From: Paenibacillus_E sp042676385
GTDB lineage: Bacteria > Bacillota > Bacilli > Paenibacillales > NBRC-103111
Assembly (NCBI RefSeq): GCF_042676385.1
Contig: NZ_JBHTHA010000044.1
Coordinates: 1-64,000 of the forward strand
Reading direction: 5' to 3'
Length of the DNA: 64,000 bases
A model generated the notes under the pieces. It did not search any database. It worked only from the letters and a program-made list of their open reading frames with translations, and was not told the DNA's origin. Below, piece by piece: positions 18,071 to 26,662 of this stretch. Position 1 is the first letter of the stretch. Each line of letters starts with the position of its first letter. The translations under genes and the position numbers were made by a program.

Positions 18071-18937
18071 ATGAGAGTAAAAAAAGCTATAATTCCAGCG
18101 GCTGGACTAGGAACAAGATTCCTCCCAGCAACAAAGGCAATGCCAAAAGAGATGCTTCCAATTGTTGATAAACCGACTATTCAATACATAGTTGAAGAGG
18201 CTGTTGCTTCTGGAATTGAAGATATTATTATCGTAACTGGCAAAGGGAAAAGAGCCATTGAGGATCATTTTGATAATTATTTTGAATTAGAGCAAACTTT
18301 GTATGATAAAGGTAAATTTGATCTTTTGAATGAAGTTCAGAAGCCCTCACAGCTAGCTGATGTTCATTATATTAGACAAAAGGAACCTAAGGGACTTGGT
18401 CATGCGATTTGGTGTGCACGTAAATTTATTGGTGATGAGCCCTTTGCAGTACTCCTTGGAGACGATATTGTAGTTTCTGAAACACCTTGTTTAAAGCAAA
18501 TGATTGATCTATTTGGAGATTATAAAGCCTCTATAATTGGGGTAAAGCAAGTTAGTGATGAGGAACGTTCACGTTACGGGATTATTGAAGCTGAAGAGAT
18601 GAGTGAACGTGTGTATAAGGCAAAAAAATTATTTGAAAAGCCAACGGCAGATGTTACTAATTCTAATCTAGCCATCATGGGACGGTATATATTAACCCCT
18701 AATATATTTGAGATTTTGGAAACAATACCAGCTGGGCGTGGTGGGGAAATTCAATTAACAGATGCTATATCGGCGTTAAATGATGCTGAAAATGTGTATG
18801 CGTATGATTTTACGGGGACAAGGTACGACGTTGGGGAGAAATTAGGATTTATTAAAACAACGATAGATTTTGCTTTAGTACATCCCGAGTTAAAACACGA
18901 TCTTTTAGATTATCTAAAACAAGTAACACAAAAATAA
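18071..18937 (+). CDS. galU: UTP-glucose-1-phosphate uridylyltransferase
   Basis: The 288-residue protein begins KAIIPAAGLGTRFLPATKA and holds KEMLPIVDKP and GRGGEIQLTDAI, which are diagnostic of GalU/GtaB. It supplies UDP-glucose, which an epimerase elsewhere can turn into UDP-galactose for glf and probably for the priming transferase. It is inserted between rfbC and rfbB in the rhamnose block. Confidence 0.95.
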   Translation: MRVKKAIIPAAGLGTRFLPATKAMPKEMLPIVDKPTIQYIVEEAVASGIEDIIIVTGKGKRAIEDHFDNYFELEQTLYDKGKFDLLNEVQKPSQLADVHYIRQKEPKGLGHAIWCARKFIGDEPFAVLLGDDIVVSETPCLKQMIDLFGDYKASIIGVKQVSDEERSRYGIIEAEEMSERVYKAKKLFEKPTADVTNSNLAIMGRYILTPNIFEILETIPAGRGGEIQLTDAISALNDAENVYAYDFTGTRYDVGEKLGFIKTTIDFALVHPELKHDLLDYLKQVTQK

Positions 18938-18958
18938 TAATCTTATTGGAGTCTTTTG

Positions 18959-19978
18959 ATGAAACTACTTATCACAGGTGGAGCAGGATTCATCGGCAGC
19001 AACTTCGTTCATTACATGGTTAACCGTTATCCGAATTATAAAATTGTTAATCTGGATGCATTGACGTACGCAGGCAATTTGGAGAACCTTACGAATATCG
19101 AAAATAAAAGTAAATATACCTTTGTAGAAGGAAGTATTACTAACCAAGAGCTTGTTAGCGGTCTCTTTGAGGAAGGCATAGATGTTGTTATTAATTTCGC
19201 CGCGGAATCACACGTGGACAGAAGTATTTTAGAGCCCGATGTATTCGTGAAGACTAATGTACTTGGTACGCAGGTACTGCTTGAGGCCGCGAAAAAGTAC
19301 GGCGTTAAAAAGTTCGTTCATGTCTCTACGGACGAGGTTTATGGAACATTAGGGGAAACAGGGCTGTTTACAGAAGAAACTCCGCTGGCTCCGAATAGTC
19401 CTTATTCAGCAAGCAAAGCTGGCTCTGATCTGCTCGTTCGTGCTTATCACCAAACCTTTGGTCTACCTGTGAACATCACACGTTGTTCCAACAACTACGG
19501 GCCGTATCAGTTTCCTGAAAAGCTCATTCCTCTTATTATCGCTAACGCCCTGGCTGATAAACCGCTGCCTGTGTACGGAGATGGGCTAAATATCCGTGAT
19601 TGGTTGTATGTCGAAGATCACTGCAGCGCGATCGATTTGGTGTTACATAGAGGCGTTAATGGGGAGGTTTATAACATTGGTGGTAATAACGAAAGAACGA
19701 ATATTCACATCGTACAAACGATTCTTCGTGAATTGGGCAAGCCGGAGTCTCTTATTCAATATGTAAAGGATCGACCTGGACATGACCGCCGTTATGGAAT
19801 CGATTCGACAAAGATTACGACCGAGCTTGGTTGGAAGCCTACTCATAATTTTGAGACAGGTATTAATGAAACGATTCGTTGGTATCTAGACAATCAGGTT
19901 TGGTGGAAGCGAATCCAGTCTGGCGAGTATCAGAAATATTTTGCCCAGCAGTATGGTTCGAATCTAGGGTTCAAATAA
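18959..19978 (+). CDS. rfbB: dTDP-glucose 4,6-dehydratase
   Basis: The 339-residue extended SDR has NAD-binding GGAGFIGSNFV, catalytic Thr-Asp-Glu in STDEVYGTL, and YSASKAGSD with the Tyr-Lys pair. It is the second step of dTDP-L-rhamnose synthesis. ATG 18959 follows TTGGAG. The stop codon shares one base with the rfbD start. Confidence 0.96.
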   Translation: MKLLITGGAGFIGSNFVHYMVNRYPNYKIVNLDALTYAGNLENLTNIENKSKYTFVEGSITNQELVSGLFEEGIDVVINFAAESHVDRSILEPDVFVKTNVLGTQVLLEAAKKYGVKKFVHVSTDEVYGTLGETGLFTEETPLAPNSPYSASKAGSDLLVRAYHQTFGLPVNITRCSNNYGPYQFPEKLIPLIIANALADKPLPVYGDGLNIRDWLYVEDHCSAIDLVLHRGVNGEVYNIGGNNERTNIHIVQTILRELGKPESLIQYVKDRPGHDRRYGIDSTKITTELGWKPTHNFETGINETIRWYLDNQVWWKRIQSGEYQKYFAQQYGSNLGFK

Positions 19979-20835
19979 TGAATATATTAGTAACTGGGGC
20001 CAACGGTCAATTAGGACAGGATATTGTTAGGCTTCTAAAGGAGCAGCATGATGTTAAGGGTCTAGGGCGAGATCAACTGGATATAACCAATGAAGAACAG
20101 TGTTCACGAGTGCTTTCCAATTTTAAACCGGAAATTATTATCCATTGCGCTGCTTTCACAGCAGTGGATCGGGCCGAAACGGAAGAGGACTTGGCCTATA
20201 GGATTAATGCCTTTGGCACAAGAAATATTGCTGTCGCAGCCGAAAAAATCGGGGCTAAGCTATGCTATATCAGCACGGATTATGTTTTTGATGGGAATGG
20301 TTCGAAACCGTACAGGGAGTATGATAATACGAATCCCCAGAGCGTGTATGGTAAGTCAAAAAGGGCTGGAGAGAGACTTGTCGAATCAATATCTTCTCGC
20401 TATTTTATTGTCAGAACTTCGTGGATATACGGGCTCTATGGAGATAATTTCGTAAAAACGATGCTCAAGCTGGCTCAAGAAAGTGAAACTCTAAAGGTTG
20501 TAAATGACCAAATCGGTGCTCCGACTTATACGGTAGATCTCGCCCGGTTCCTTGAACGTTTAGTACAAACCGAGAAATTTGGTGTATACCATGCTTCTAA
20601 TTCTGGAATTTGTTCGTGGTTTGATTTTGCTTGTGCCATTTTTGAAGAGTTAGGTTTACATATAAAGGTAGAGCCTTGCACAACTGAGGAATTTCCAAGG
20701 CTAGCGCGTAGACCGCGTTATTCTGCTATGGAACACTTGGCGATTCGGGCAAATGGTTTTGAAGATTTAAGACATTGGCGTGAGGGATTAAAAGAATTTC
20801 TTAAGCAATTTGCTAAGTATGCAAAAGTAAAGTGA
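19978..20835 (+). CDS. rfbD: dTDP-4-dehydrorhamnose reductase
   Basis: The 285-residue SDR starts MNILVTGANGQLGQDIV, with CAAFTAVDRAE, STDYVFDG and YGKSKRAGE (Tyr-Lys pair) and RTSWIYG. It is the last step to dTDP-L-rhamnose. It overlaps the rfbB stop by one base (TAATG), so the two are translationally coupled. Confidence 0.95.
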   Translation: MNILVTGANGQLGQDIVRLLKEQHDVKGLGRDQLDITNEEQCSRVLSNFKPEIIIHCAAFTAVDRAETEEDLAYRINAFGTRNIAVAAEKIGAKLCYISTDYVFDGNGSKPYREYDNTNPQSVYGKSKRAGERLVESISSRYFIVRTSWIYGLYGDNFVKTMLKLAQESETLKVVNDQIGAPTYTVDLARFLERLVQTEKFGVYHASNSGICSWFDFACAIFEELGLHIKVEPCTTEEFPRLARRPRYSAMEHLAIRANGFEDLRHWREGLKEFLKQFAKYAKVK

Positions 20836-20852
20836 AGCGAACAAAAAATGAG

Positions 20853-20893
20853 ACTACTTGAACCTGTGTAATGGTTTGTGTAGTTTTGTTTTC
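20853..20893 (+). terminator. Terminator after the rhamnose genes
   Basis: ACTAC...AACC pairs with GGTT...GTAGT with a small internal loop, followed by TTTTGTTTT. Confidence 0.65.
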
Positions 20894-20996
20894 TTCATTA
20901 ATTTTGTCTCTGGTAATAACATGCTTAAGAGCAAGGAAGAGTAGGTTATCATGACGATGGAAATCGTACATTGATGAATATTAAGGGTGGTGCTAC

Positions 20997-21602
20997 ATCA
21001 TAGAAACCTCATCTAAAAACCTAACTTTTCAAAATTCAACTATTAATAAACAGAATCGTAATGTTCTTAATCACCATAAGAGTTGTGTTTTATGGTTTAC
21101 AGGTTTGTCTGGATCTGGGAAGTCAACCTTGGCTAATGAAGTCGAAAAGCAACTCTACACAAGAGGAATTCGAACATATATTCTCGATGGAGATAACATG
21201 CGACTTGGTCTTAATAAGGATTTAGGTTTTAGTACCGAAGATCGAAAAGAGAACATTCGAAGAATTGGTGAGGTAACCAAGTTATTCGTAGATGCGGGAG
21301 TGCTTGTTTTATCAGCATTTATTTCGCCATATAAAGCTGATCGGGAAATGGTCAGATCATTGTTTGACGATGATGAATTTATTGAAGTTTACTTGAACTG
21401 TTCCATTGAAATCTGCGAGCAGCGAGATCCAAAAGGACTATACCAAAAGGCACGGAAGGGTGAAATTAAAGAATTTACTGGAATTTCAGCACCTTATGAG
21501 ACTCCAAGTTCACCAGAATTGAATATTGAAACGGGAAATTACTCCATTGTGGAGTCAGCACAGCGCATTATCGAGTACCTGATTCGACAGCAAATAATCT
21601 AA
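20997..21602 (+). CDS. cysC: Adenylylsulfate (APS) kinase, first copy, non-ATG start
   Basis: It encodes a complete CysC of about 200 residues: P-loop GLSGSGKST, DGDNMRLGLNKDLGF, RRIGEVTKLFVDAG and the KGLYQKARKGEIKEFTGI lid region. It makes PAPS, the sulfate donor for sulfotransferases such as the domain at the end of the giant protein. The coding frame has no ATG, GTG or TTG between an in-frame TAA (20982) and a TTG inside the P-loop (21105). Homology to the normal CysC N-terminus (LNHHKSCVLWFTG) runs well upstream of 21105. A good ribosome site AAGGGTGG lies before ATC ATA at 20997/21000, so the start is probably ATC or ATA, or the true ATG has been mutated. Confidence 0.82.
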   Translation: MIETSSKNLTFQNSTINKQNRNVLNHHKSCVLWFTGLSGSGKSTLANEVEKQLYTRGIRTYILDGDNMRLGLNKDLGFSTEDRKENIRRIGEVTKLFVDAGVLVLSAFISPYKADREMVRSLFDDDEFIEVYLNCSIEICEQRDPKGLYQKARKGEIKEFTGISAPYETPSSPELNIETGNYSIVESAQRIIEYLIRQQII

Positions 21603-21646
21603 AAAAAAAGGTCTTTTTGTTAAAAGGAGCTGCCAGAGATCGAAGG

Positions 21647-22594
21647 ATGAATAAAGTTAGCGTCCACATTATTACTTATAATAGTGCCGAGCATATTGAT
21701 GAATGTCTGAAGGCCGTTTTTGGTCAAAAATACTCAATCTCTCAAGTTATTGTGATTGATAATGCTTCTAGTGACCGTACGTTAATGAAGTTAGAGAACT
21801 GGTCTCATAGGTGCACGATCGTTAGGAATACCAAAAATAATGGATTTGCAGGCGGCCACAATCAAGCAATCAAGCTATCCAATTCTGATTATTGCCTTGT
21901 ATTAAATCCGGATGTAGCTTTAGATCAGGGGTATATTCACAATTTAATCGTCGCCTTAGAAAAAAATAGTCATATTGGGAGTGCCACTGGAAAGCTATTG
22001 TTCAAGGGAGATCCAACACGCATTGACAGTACGGGGCTTGTGATCAACAAAGCGCGAAGAGCGTTTGACAGAGGGGCAAATGAACCGAGTGAATCATACA
22101 ATCAGGCAGGCGAGGTCTTCGGCGTTTCCGGAGCGGCCGCGATGTATGCCCGGAGAATGATTGATGATATCAGCGTCAATGGCGAGTTCTTTGATGAGGA
22201 CTTTTTTGCTTACAAAGAGGACGTAGACGTCGCGTGGAGAGCTCAGATTATGGGCTGGAAAGCGTATTTCGAGCCTTCTGCGATTGCATATCATGAAAGA
22301 GGCTGGAAAGAAGGCGGAAGGAGCAGCAAGCCGCTCTTTGTAAGAAGACTATCGTACATAAATCGGTATAAAATGATTTGGAAAAATGATCGACTTTTTA
22401 ATATCGTTAAAAATTTCTTTCCACTTCTGGTCTATGAGATCTTAAGCTTTGGTTATGCTCTAATTCGTGAGCCTAAGCTGCTTGGGGCTTGGTCAAGCTT
22501 CTTGCGAAAGCTTCCAGAGCTTTGCGAGAAGAGAAGTATCATTCAAAGTAACCGAAAAGCAACACATCACGACATATATAAATGCTTTAGATAA
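21647..22594 (+). CDS. GT2 glycosyltransferase, rhamnosyltransferase-like
   Basis: The 315-residue GT-A enzyme has VSVHIITYNSAEHIDECLKA, VIDNASSD, NNGFAGGHN, the DxD-like LNPDVAL and a catalytic-loop FFAYKEDVDVAWR. The pattern resembles WbbL/RfbF-type rhamnosyltransferases, which fits the adjacent dTDP-rhamnose genes. The start is uncertain: ATG 21647 fits the family start, but the best Shine-Dalgarno (AAAAGGAG) lies about 16 bases away. Confidence 0.85.
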   Translation: MNKVSVHIITYNSAEHIDECLKAVFGQKYSISQVIVIDNASSDRTLMKLENWSHRCTIVRNTKNNGFAGGHNQAIKLSNSDYCLVLNPDVALDQGYIHNLIVALEKNSHIGSATGKLLFKGDPTRIDSTGLVINKARRAFDRGANEPSESYNQAGEVFGVSGAAAMYARRMIDDISVNGEFFDEDFFAYKEDVDVAWRAQIMGWKAYFEPSAIAYHERGWKEGGRSSKPLFVRRLSYINRYKMIWKNDRLFNIVKNFFPLLVYEILSFGYALIREPKLLGAWSSFLRKLPELCEKRSIIQSNRKATHHDIYKCFR

Positions 22595-22595
22595 G

Positions 22596-22630
22596 AGTAA
22601 GATTAGCTAAAACTAGTCTTACTTTTTTTA
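22596..22630 (+). terminator. Terminator
   Basis: AGTAAGA pairs with TCTTACT around the loop TTAGCTAAAACTAG and is followed by seven T. Confidence 0.8.
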
Positions 22631-22653
22631 TGAAAAATTAAGGTTTACCATGG

Positions 22654-22659
22654 TATAAT
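22654..22659 (+). promoter_or_regulatory. Probable -10 box for the GT2/priming transferase pair
   Basis: A perfect TATAAT lies just after the terminator and 34 bases before the next start. The -35 region (TGAAAA at 17-base spacing) is weak. Confidence 0.4.
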
Positions 22660-22692
22660 TATCATAGATTAAATAAAAACGAGGTTATTCTA

Positions 22693-23559
22693 TTGGATTT
22701 AAGTGTTATCATCTTAAACTATAATACACGCGAGCTAACTCTCAATTGTTTGCAATCGGTTTTCGCGTCGACCACATCTTACAAATATGAAGTGATTTTA
22801 ATTGACAATGCATCTAGTGACAACACCTTGCAGGCTGTTGTAGAGCATTTTCCGCAAGTAACGTGCATCGCCAATGACCAAAATGTAGGTTTCTCTAAAG
22901 CCAATAACCAATGCATTAAAATCGCCAAAGGTCGGTACGTATTACTTCTAAACTCGGACACGGTCGTTCAACTCGACACTCTAGAGACCATGCTTCAATT
23001 CATGGATTCTCACCCTGACGTAGGAGCTAGCGGCTGCAAAATCGTTCTGCCGGACGGTTCACTCGATAAAGCCTGTAAAAGGGGCTTTCCGACGCCCTCA
23101 GCATCCTTCTATTACGCATTTGGGTTCTCCAAGCTATTCCCAAACATCCCGCGCTTCAATCAGTACCAGCTTGGCTATCTCGACCCGGATCAAGAATATC
23201 CGATTGATTCACTCGTCGGAGCCTTCATGCTGGTACGCCGTGAGGCCATAGACCAGGTCGGGATGCTTGATGAGGAATTTTTTATGTATGGAGAAGACAT
23301 CGATTGGTGTTATAGAATTAAACAAGCAGGCTGGGTGAATTACTATTACCCTCGAACTCAAATCATTCATTACAAAGGTGCGAGCAGCCGCAAGAAACCT
23401 TTTAAAATCATATATGAATTCCATCGTGCGATGATTCTGTTTCACAAGAAGCACTATCAGTATCAATATTCCTGGCCCATCAATGCGATGGTATATGCGG
23501 GTGTTGGCTTGAAATTCGTACTTTCTCTTTTAACTAATAAACTGCGTCCGACGAGGTGA
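22693..23559 (+). CDS. GT2 glycosyltransferase, rhamnosyltransferase-like
   Basis: The 288-residue GT-A enzyme has SVIILNYNTRELTLNCLQSV, LIDNASSDNT, NVGFSKANN, LLNSDTVV and FFMYGEDIDWCYR. It is a paralogue of the preceding GT2 and is likewise typical of L-rhamnosyltransferases. The start is TTG, preceded by GAGGTT. Its end is 7 bases from the priming transferase, so the two are cotranscribed. Confidence 0.87.
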   Translation: MDLSVIILNYNTRELTLNCLQSVFASTTSYKYEVILIDNASSDNTLQAVVEHFPQVTCIANDQNVGFSKANNQCIKIAKGRYVLLLNSDTVVQLDTLETMLQFMDSHPDVGASGCKIVLPDGSLDKACKRGFPTPSASFYYAFGFSKLFPNIPRFNQYQLGYLDPDQEYPIDSLVGAFMLVRREAIDQVGMLDEEFFMYGEDIDWCYRIKQAGWVNYYYPRTQIIHYKGASSRKKPFKIIYEFHRAMILFHKKHYQYQYSWPINAMVYAGVGLKFVLSLLTNKLRPTR

Positions 23560-23566
23560 GATACAT

Positions 23567-24973
23567 ATGATTCGGCAAAGTCAGAGATTTTTAACACAAC
23601 TATATGCGGTCGTCGATTTTGTGTGTATCCAGCTCGTCTTTCTTTTTTCGTGGTGGATTAAATTTAAGAGCGGATGGGTGCCTTTCGATGGGCCGTTGCC
23701 TTTTAGGCACTATATGATGTGGAGCGTTGCCTATGGTTTGATAGCTATAGGGATTAGTTACTTTGTAAGTTTCTACACGCCGAAAAGAAGGAAGAGATTC
23801 TCTTTTGAAGTGTTGAAAATCATTCAAGTGCATTCATTCAGCTTACTTTTGCTGCTAAGTTTGTTGTTTATCCTTAAAGAAGTAGATGTATCCCGCTCTT
23901 ACCTCTTATTGTTTCTTGTAAACAACATTCTGTTCATAAGCATGTACAGATACTTGGTAAAAGTTTCACTCAAACGATTCCGGCAAAAAGGGTACAACAA
24001 ACAGTTTGTTCTAATATTGGGAGCCGGCTCATTAGGTCGTCAATTTTACACGAAGCTGAAGCAACATCCTGAATTGGGTTATGAGGTTGTAGGATTTCTT
24101 GATGATTTTCAGGAGAAACATGAAGTCTCCTATCAGCATTACAAACCGATTATTGGTACCATTGACGATTTGGAATCGATTTTGAACAAACTGATTGTGG
24201 ATGAAGTTATCATTGCTCTGCCTCTAGACGCACATCGTAAGTTTGGAAGTATTATCAATGTATGTGAGAAGATCGGTGTCAAAACGCTCATTATCCCTGA
24301 TTTCTATGACTTCTTGCCATCAAGACCGTATTTCGACAATTTTGCCGATATGCCGCTGATTAATGTACGTGACATTCCACTGGACGAGTTACGAAATCGC
24401 CTCTTCAAAAGAGTGTTCGACATTGTCTTCGCTGCAGTGGCAATCATTATCACGCTACCGGTTATGCTGGCATCTGTCGTAGCCATTAAACTGACCTCCT
24501 CAGGCCCCATCATCTTCAAACAAGAACGCGTAGGCCTTAACCGAAGAAGGTTTATGATGTATAAATTCCGAACGATGAAAGTGCTGCCTGAGGATGCCTC
24601 CAACACGCAATGGACGGTCGAGAATGACCCGCGGCGGACGAAAGTCGGAACGTTCCTTCGCAAAACGAGTCTGGATGAGCTGCCGCAGTTTTTTAATGTG
24701 CTTTTTGGGCATATGAGCGTGGTTGGTCCGCGCCCGGAGCGTCCATATTTCGTGGAACAATTTAAAGAAGAAATACCGAAGTACATGGTAAAGCATCATA
24801 TTCGTCCAGGTATCACAGGATGGGCACAGAGTAATGGGTTGCGGGGAGATACTTCCATCGAAGAGCGTATCAAGCATGACATTTTTTATATCGAAAATTG
24901 GACTTTTTTATTTGATATTAAAATTATTTGGAGAACGATTATTAACGGTTTTATAAATAAAAACGCATATTGA
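23567..24973 (+). CDS. Polyprenyl-phosphate sugar-1-phosphate transferase (priming enzyme)
   Basis: A 468-residue protein of the WbaP/WcaJ type. It has four to five N-terminal hydrophobic segments, a Rossmann-like central domain (LILGAGSLGRQF) and a C-terminal bacterial sugar transferase domain from ~275 with KRVFDIVFAAVAI, MYKFRTMK, SLDELPQFFNVL and VGPRPERPYF. It starts glycan synthesis on undecaprenyl phosphate, probably with Gal- or Glc-1-phosphate as in S-layer glycan loci (WsfP/WsaP), before rhamnosyltransfer and ABC export. Confidence 0.92.
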   Translation: MIRQSQRFLTQLYAVVDFVCIQLVFLFSWWIKFKSGWVPFDGPLPFRHYMMWSVAYGLIAIGISYFVSFYTPKRRKRFSFEVLKIIQVHSFSLLLLLSLLFILKEVDVSRSYLLLFLVNNILFISMYRYLVKVSLKRFRQKGYNKQFVLILGAGSLGRQFYTKLKQHPELGYEVVGFLDDFQEKHEVSYQHYKPIIGTIDDLESILNKLIVDEVIIALPLDAHRKFGSIINVCEKIGVKTLIIPDFYDFLPSRPYFDNFADMPLINVRDIPLDELRNRLFKRVFDIVFAAVAIIITLPVMLASVVAIKLTSSGPIIFKQERVGLNRRRFMMYKFRTMKVLPEDASNTQWTVENDPRRTKVGTFLRKTSLDELPQFFNVLFGHMSVVGPRPERPYFVEQFKEEIPKYMVKHHIRPGITGWAQSNGLRGDTSIEERIKHDIFYIENWTFLFDIKIIWRTIINGFINKNAY

Positions 24974-24991
24974 AATTTTTTTCTATCGACG

Positions 24992-25021
24992 GCATAATTC
25001 GCCAACATCTCCCCCATACTA
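24992..25021 (+). promoter_or_regulatory. Probable forespore (sigma G/F) promoter
   Basis: GCATA at 24992-24996 and CATACTA at 25015-25021 are separated by 18 bases, matching the sigma G type consensus. CTCCCC just before the -10 can pair with GGGGAG at the Shine-Dalgarno of the next gene. Confidence 0.55.
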
Positions 25022-25054
25022 GTGCATATACTGGATATGCGGGGAGGTTTTTTT

Positions 25055-25186
25055 ATGATAGATCATGAAGACGCTTACCAGGAAGATAACCTATCGATTG
25101 GCAAAGGTTTGATTTTTGGTGTTGTGTTCGGCTCCCTGATTTGGGCGGCCATTATAGCCGGAATTGTTTTTATGTGGGTGAAGTAA
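25055..25186 (+). CDS. Small single-span membrane protein, probably forespore-expressed
   Basis: A 43-residue ORF: an acidic N-terminus (MIDHEDAYQEDN) and one hydrophobic segment GLIFGVVFGSLIWAAIIAG ending in MWVK. The Shine-Dalgarno GGGGAGG lies 8 bases before the ATG, a sigma G-like promoter lies upstream, and a terminator follows. I do not recognise the family. The size and promoter suggest a spore membrane protein. Confidence 0.65.
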   Translation: MIDHEDAYQEDNLSIGKGLIFGVVFGSLIWAAIIAGIVFMWVK

Positions 25187-25208
25187 ATAGAAGGTTTTTT
25201 GAATGGAG

Positions 25209-25246
25209 GGCTGCTTGGGCTGAAATATGCTCAAAGCAGCCTTTTT
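25209..25246 (+). terminator. Terminator
   Basis: GGCTGCTT pairs with AAGCAGCC and is followed by TTTTT. Confidence 0.8.
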
Positions 25247-25326
25247 ACCACATCAGAAAGATAAGTTCACTAAAGCGCTAAAGCGCGATGAAGACTTTCT
25301 GATTGGCGAATAAACCTACATATAAA

Positions 25327-25354
25327 CGAGGTCGCTCATCATCGAAAGACCTCG
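25327..25354 (-). terminator. Terminator of the acyltransferase gene
   Basis: CGAGGTC and GACCTCG pair around a 14-base loop; on the minus strand TTTATAT follows. Confidence 0.55.
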
Positions 25355-25376
25355 ATAGGGGTTTATCTCATTTTGC

Positions 25377-26456
25377 TTAAGAAACAACTTTCGGAGATTT
25401 CGAAGGGGTCCATTTCAACGTGCCTTTGAGTACGGCAACAAGGGGCTTTTCGCCCAGTTTGTAAACTGTATAACAGAGTGGGATTGTCAAAGTTACAACT
25501 ATCATATCCGTCCAAAAGAATCCGATTTTTCCAGCCAAATGACTGGCTTTGGACAGTTTCATGATGATCGAAATGAACAATAGATGCGTAAGCAGGATGG
25601 TGTACGATGCATTTCCTAGCTTGCCGAGCACCTGAACCCAACGGGTTAGACGCAGTTGATCTGGAACGGAAGCAGCTCCTAGCAGAACGAATGTAGCTGG
25701 AATGACATACAGCAGGTAGTCGTGAAAAGGGACAACTGCGTACTTGTTGTTAAGCCATATAAGGAAGAATCCCAGTGCCCCGACGATCAGTAGGAGCTTA
25801 TAGTGATAACTCCGATGCTGCTGCATCCATTTGGCAAGTAAACAGCCTACGGCAAATTCCAAGTTAACTTCACTGAATAGAAAATTTAGATAAAAATGTC
25901 GGTCAATATCGGCGCCAATCAGGGGTACATTCAAGACATGACAAAGCGTTAATATCATCCAGATAGAAGCGAATAGATACGCGGGCTTTTTTCCAATGGC
26001 CATAATTAGGCTGAATAGCAGGTAAAACAGTAAAAAGTAACTTAAAGACCAGGCGACCGGCAAAATGGGACCATGAGCCTGAGGCAGCAACAGTAGCGAA
26101 CGGATAATCGTATCTTTGTGGGTTTCATACCCATAGCCAAAGCTTGGAACGAGGAAATAAACGGGTAATACGATTAGTGTGATTAACCAGTAAAAGGGAT
26201 AGATCCGGATGAGACGATTAGACAGATAAGGAAGGATAGTCATTTTAGAGCCGATCCGGCTGCCGTAAGCACTAAATAGCAGAAATCCGGTCAGTACGAA
26301 GAAAAAATCAAGACCTCCCGATCGCCCGATGGAACTAACCCCGAAAAGATCATATTGAAAATATTTGTAGGACATCGCTGATGCATGGAATAACAAGACA
26401 AAGAAAGCCGCTACTCCCCGCGATGCTTGGAGCGCGATTTTTTGATTTGCATTCAT
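25377..26456 (-). CDS. Acyltransferase 3 family membrane protein
   Basis: The 359-residue protein has about ten hydrophobic segments and the family motif LQASRGVAAFFVLLFHAS, with the conserved Arg and His near the N-terminus, plus DFFFVLTGFLLF. Such enzymes O-acetylate or O-acylate extracellular sugars, so it may modify the glycan of the neighbouring locus. GGAGG lies before the ATG. It is transcribed alone, opposite to both neighbours. Confidence 0.88.
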   Translation of the reverse strand: MNANQKIALQASRGVAAFFVLLFHASAMSYKYFQYDLFGVSSIGRSGGLDFFFVLTGFLLFSAYGSRIGSKMTILPYLSNRLIRIYPFYWLITLIVLPVYFLVPSFGYGYETHKDTIIRSLLLLPQAHGPILPVAWSLSYFLLFYLLFSLIMAIGKKPAYLFASIWMILTLCHVLNVPLIGADIDRHFYLNFLFSEVNLEFAVGCLLAKWMQQHRSYHYKLLLIVGALGFFLIWLNNKYAVVPFHDYLLYVIPATFVLLGAASVPDQLRLTRWVQVLGKLGNASYTILLTHLLFISIIMKLSKASHLAGKIGFFWTDMIVVTLTIPLCYTVYKLGEKPLVAVLKGTLKWTPSKSPKVVS

Positions 26457-26593
26457 TTATGTTCCTCCGGTCTATGTGTATGTATATGACAACGATCATG
26501 ACAGAGGATTGTGAAGGAAGTATGTCTACAAGCTGAAAAGTTTCTTAAACTTTCACGAGTTTCCTTTTTCTAAGCCAAGCCCCCAACTCGTCT

Positions 26594-26621
26594 GCATAAT
26601 CGGCCAAGTCCCCTCATATGC
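26594..26621 (+). promoter_or_regulatory. Possible sporulation promoter of the lipoprotein gene
   Basis: GCATA at 26594 and CATATGC at 26615 resemble the promoter at 24992, including the shared GCATAAT..GGCCAA segment, but the spacing is 16 and the -10 is imperfect. CCCCTCA (26610-26616) can pair with TGAGGGG at the ribosome site. Confidence 0.35.
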
Positions 26622-26662
26622 ATGTACTAGTGATGTTAATCAAGCAGTGAGGGGATGATTCG

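Noticed and set aside
24304..24877. Minus-strand ORFs of 125-160 codons opposite the priming transferase.
   Set aside because: Shadows of a well-supported gene with conserved domains in the other frame.
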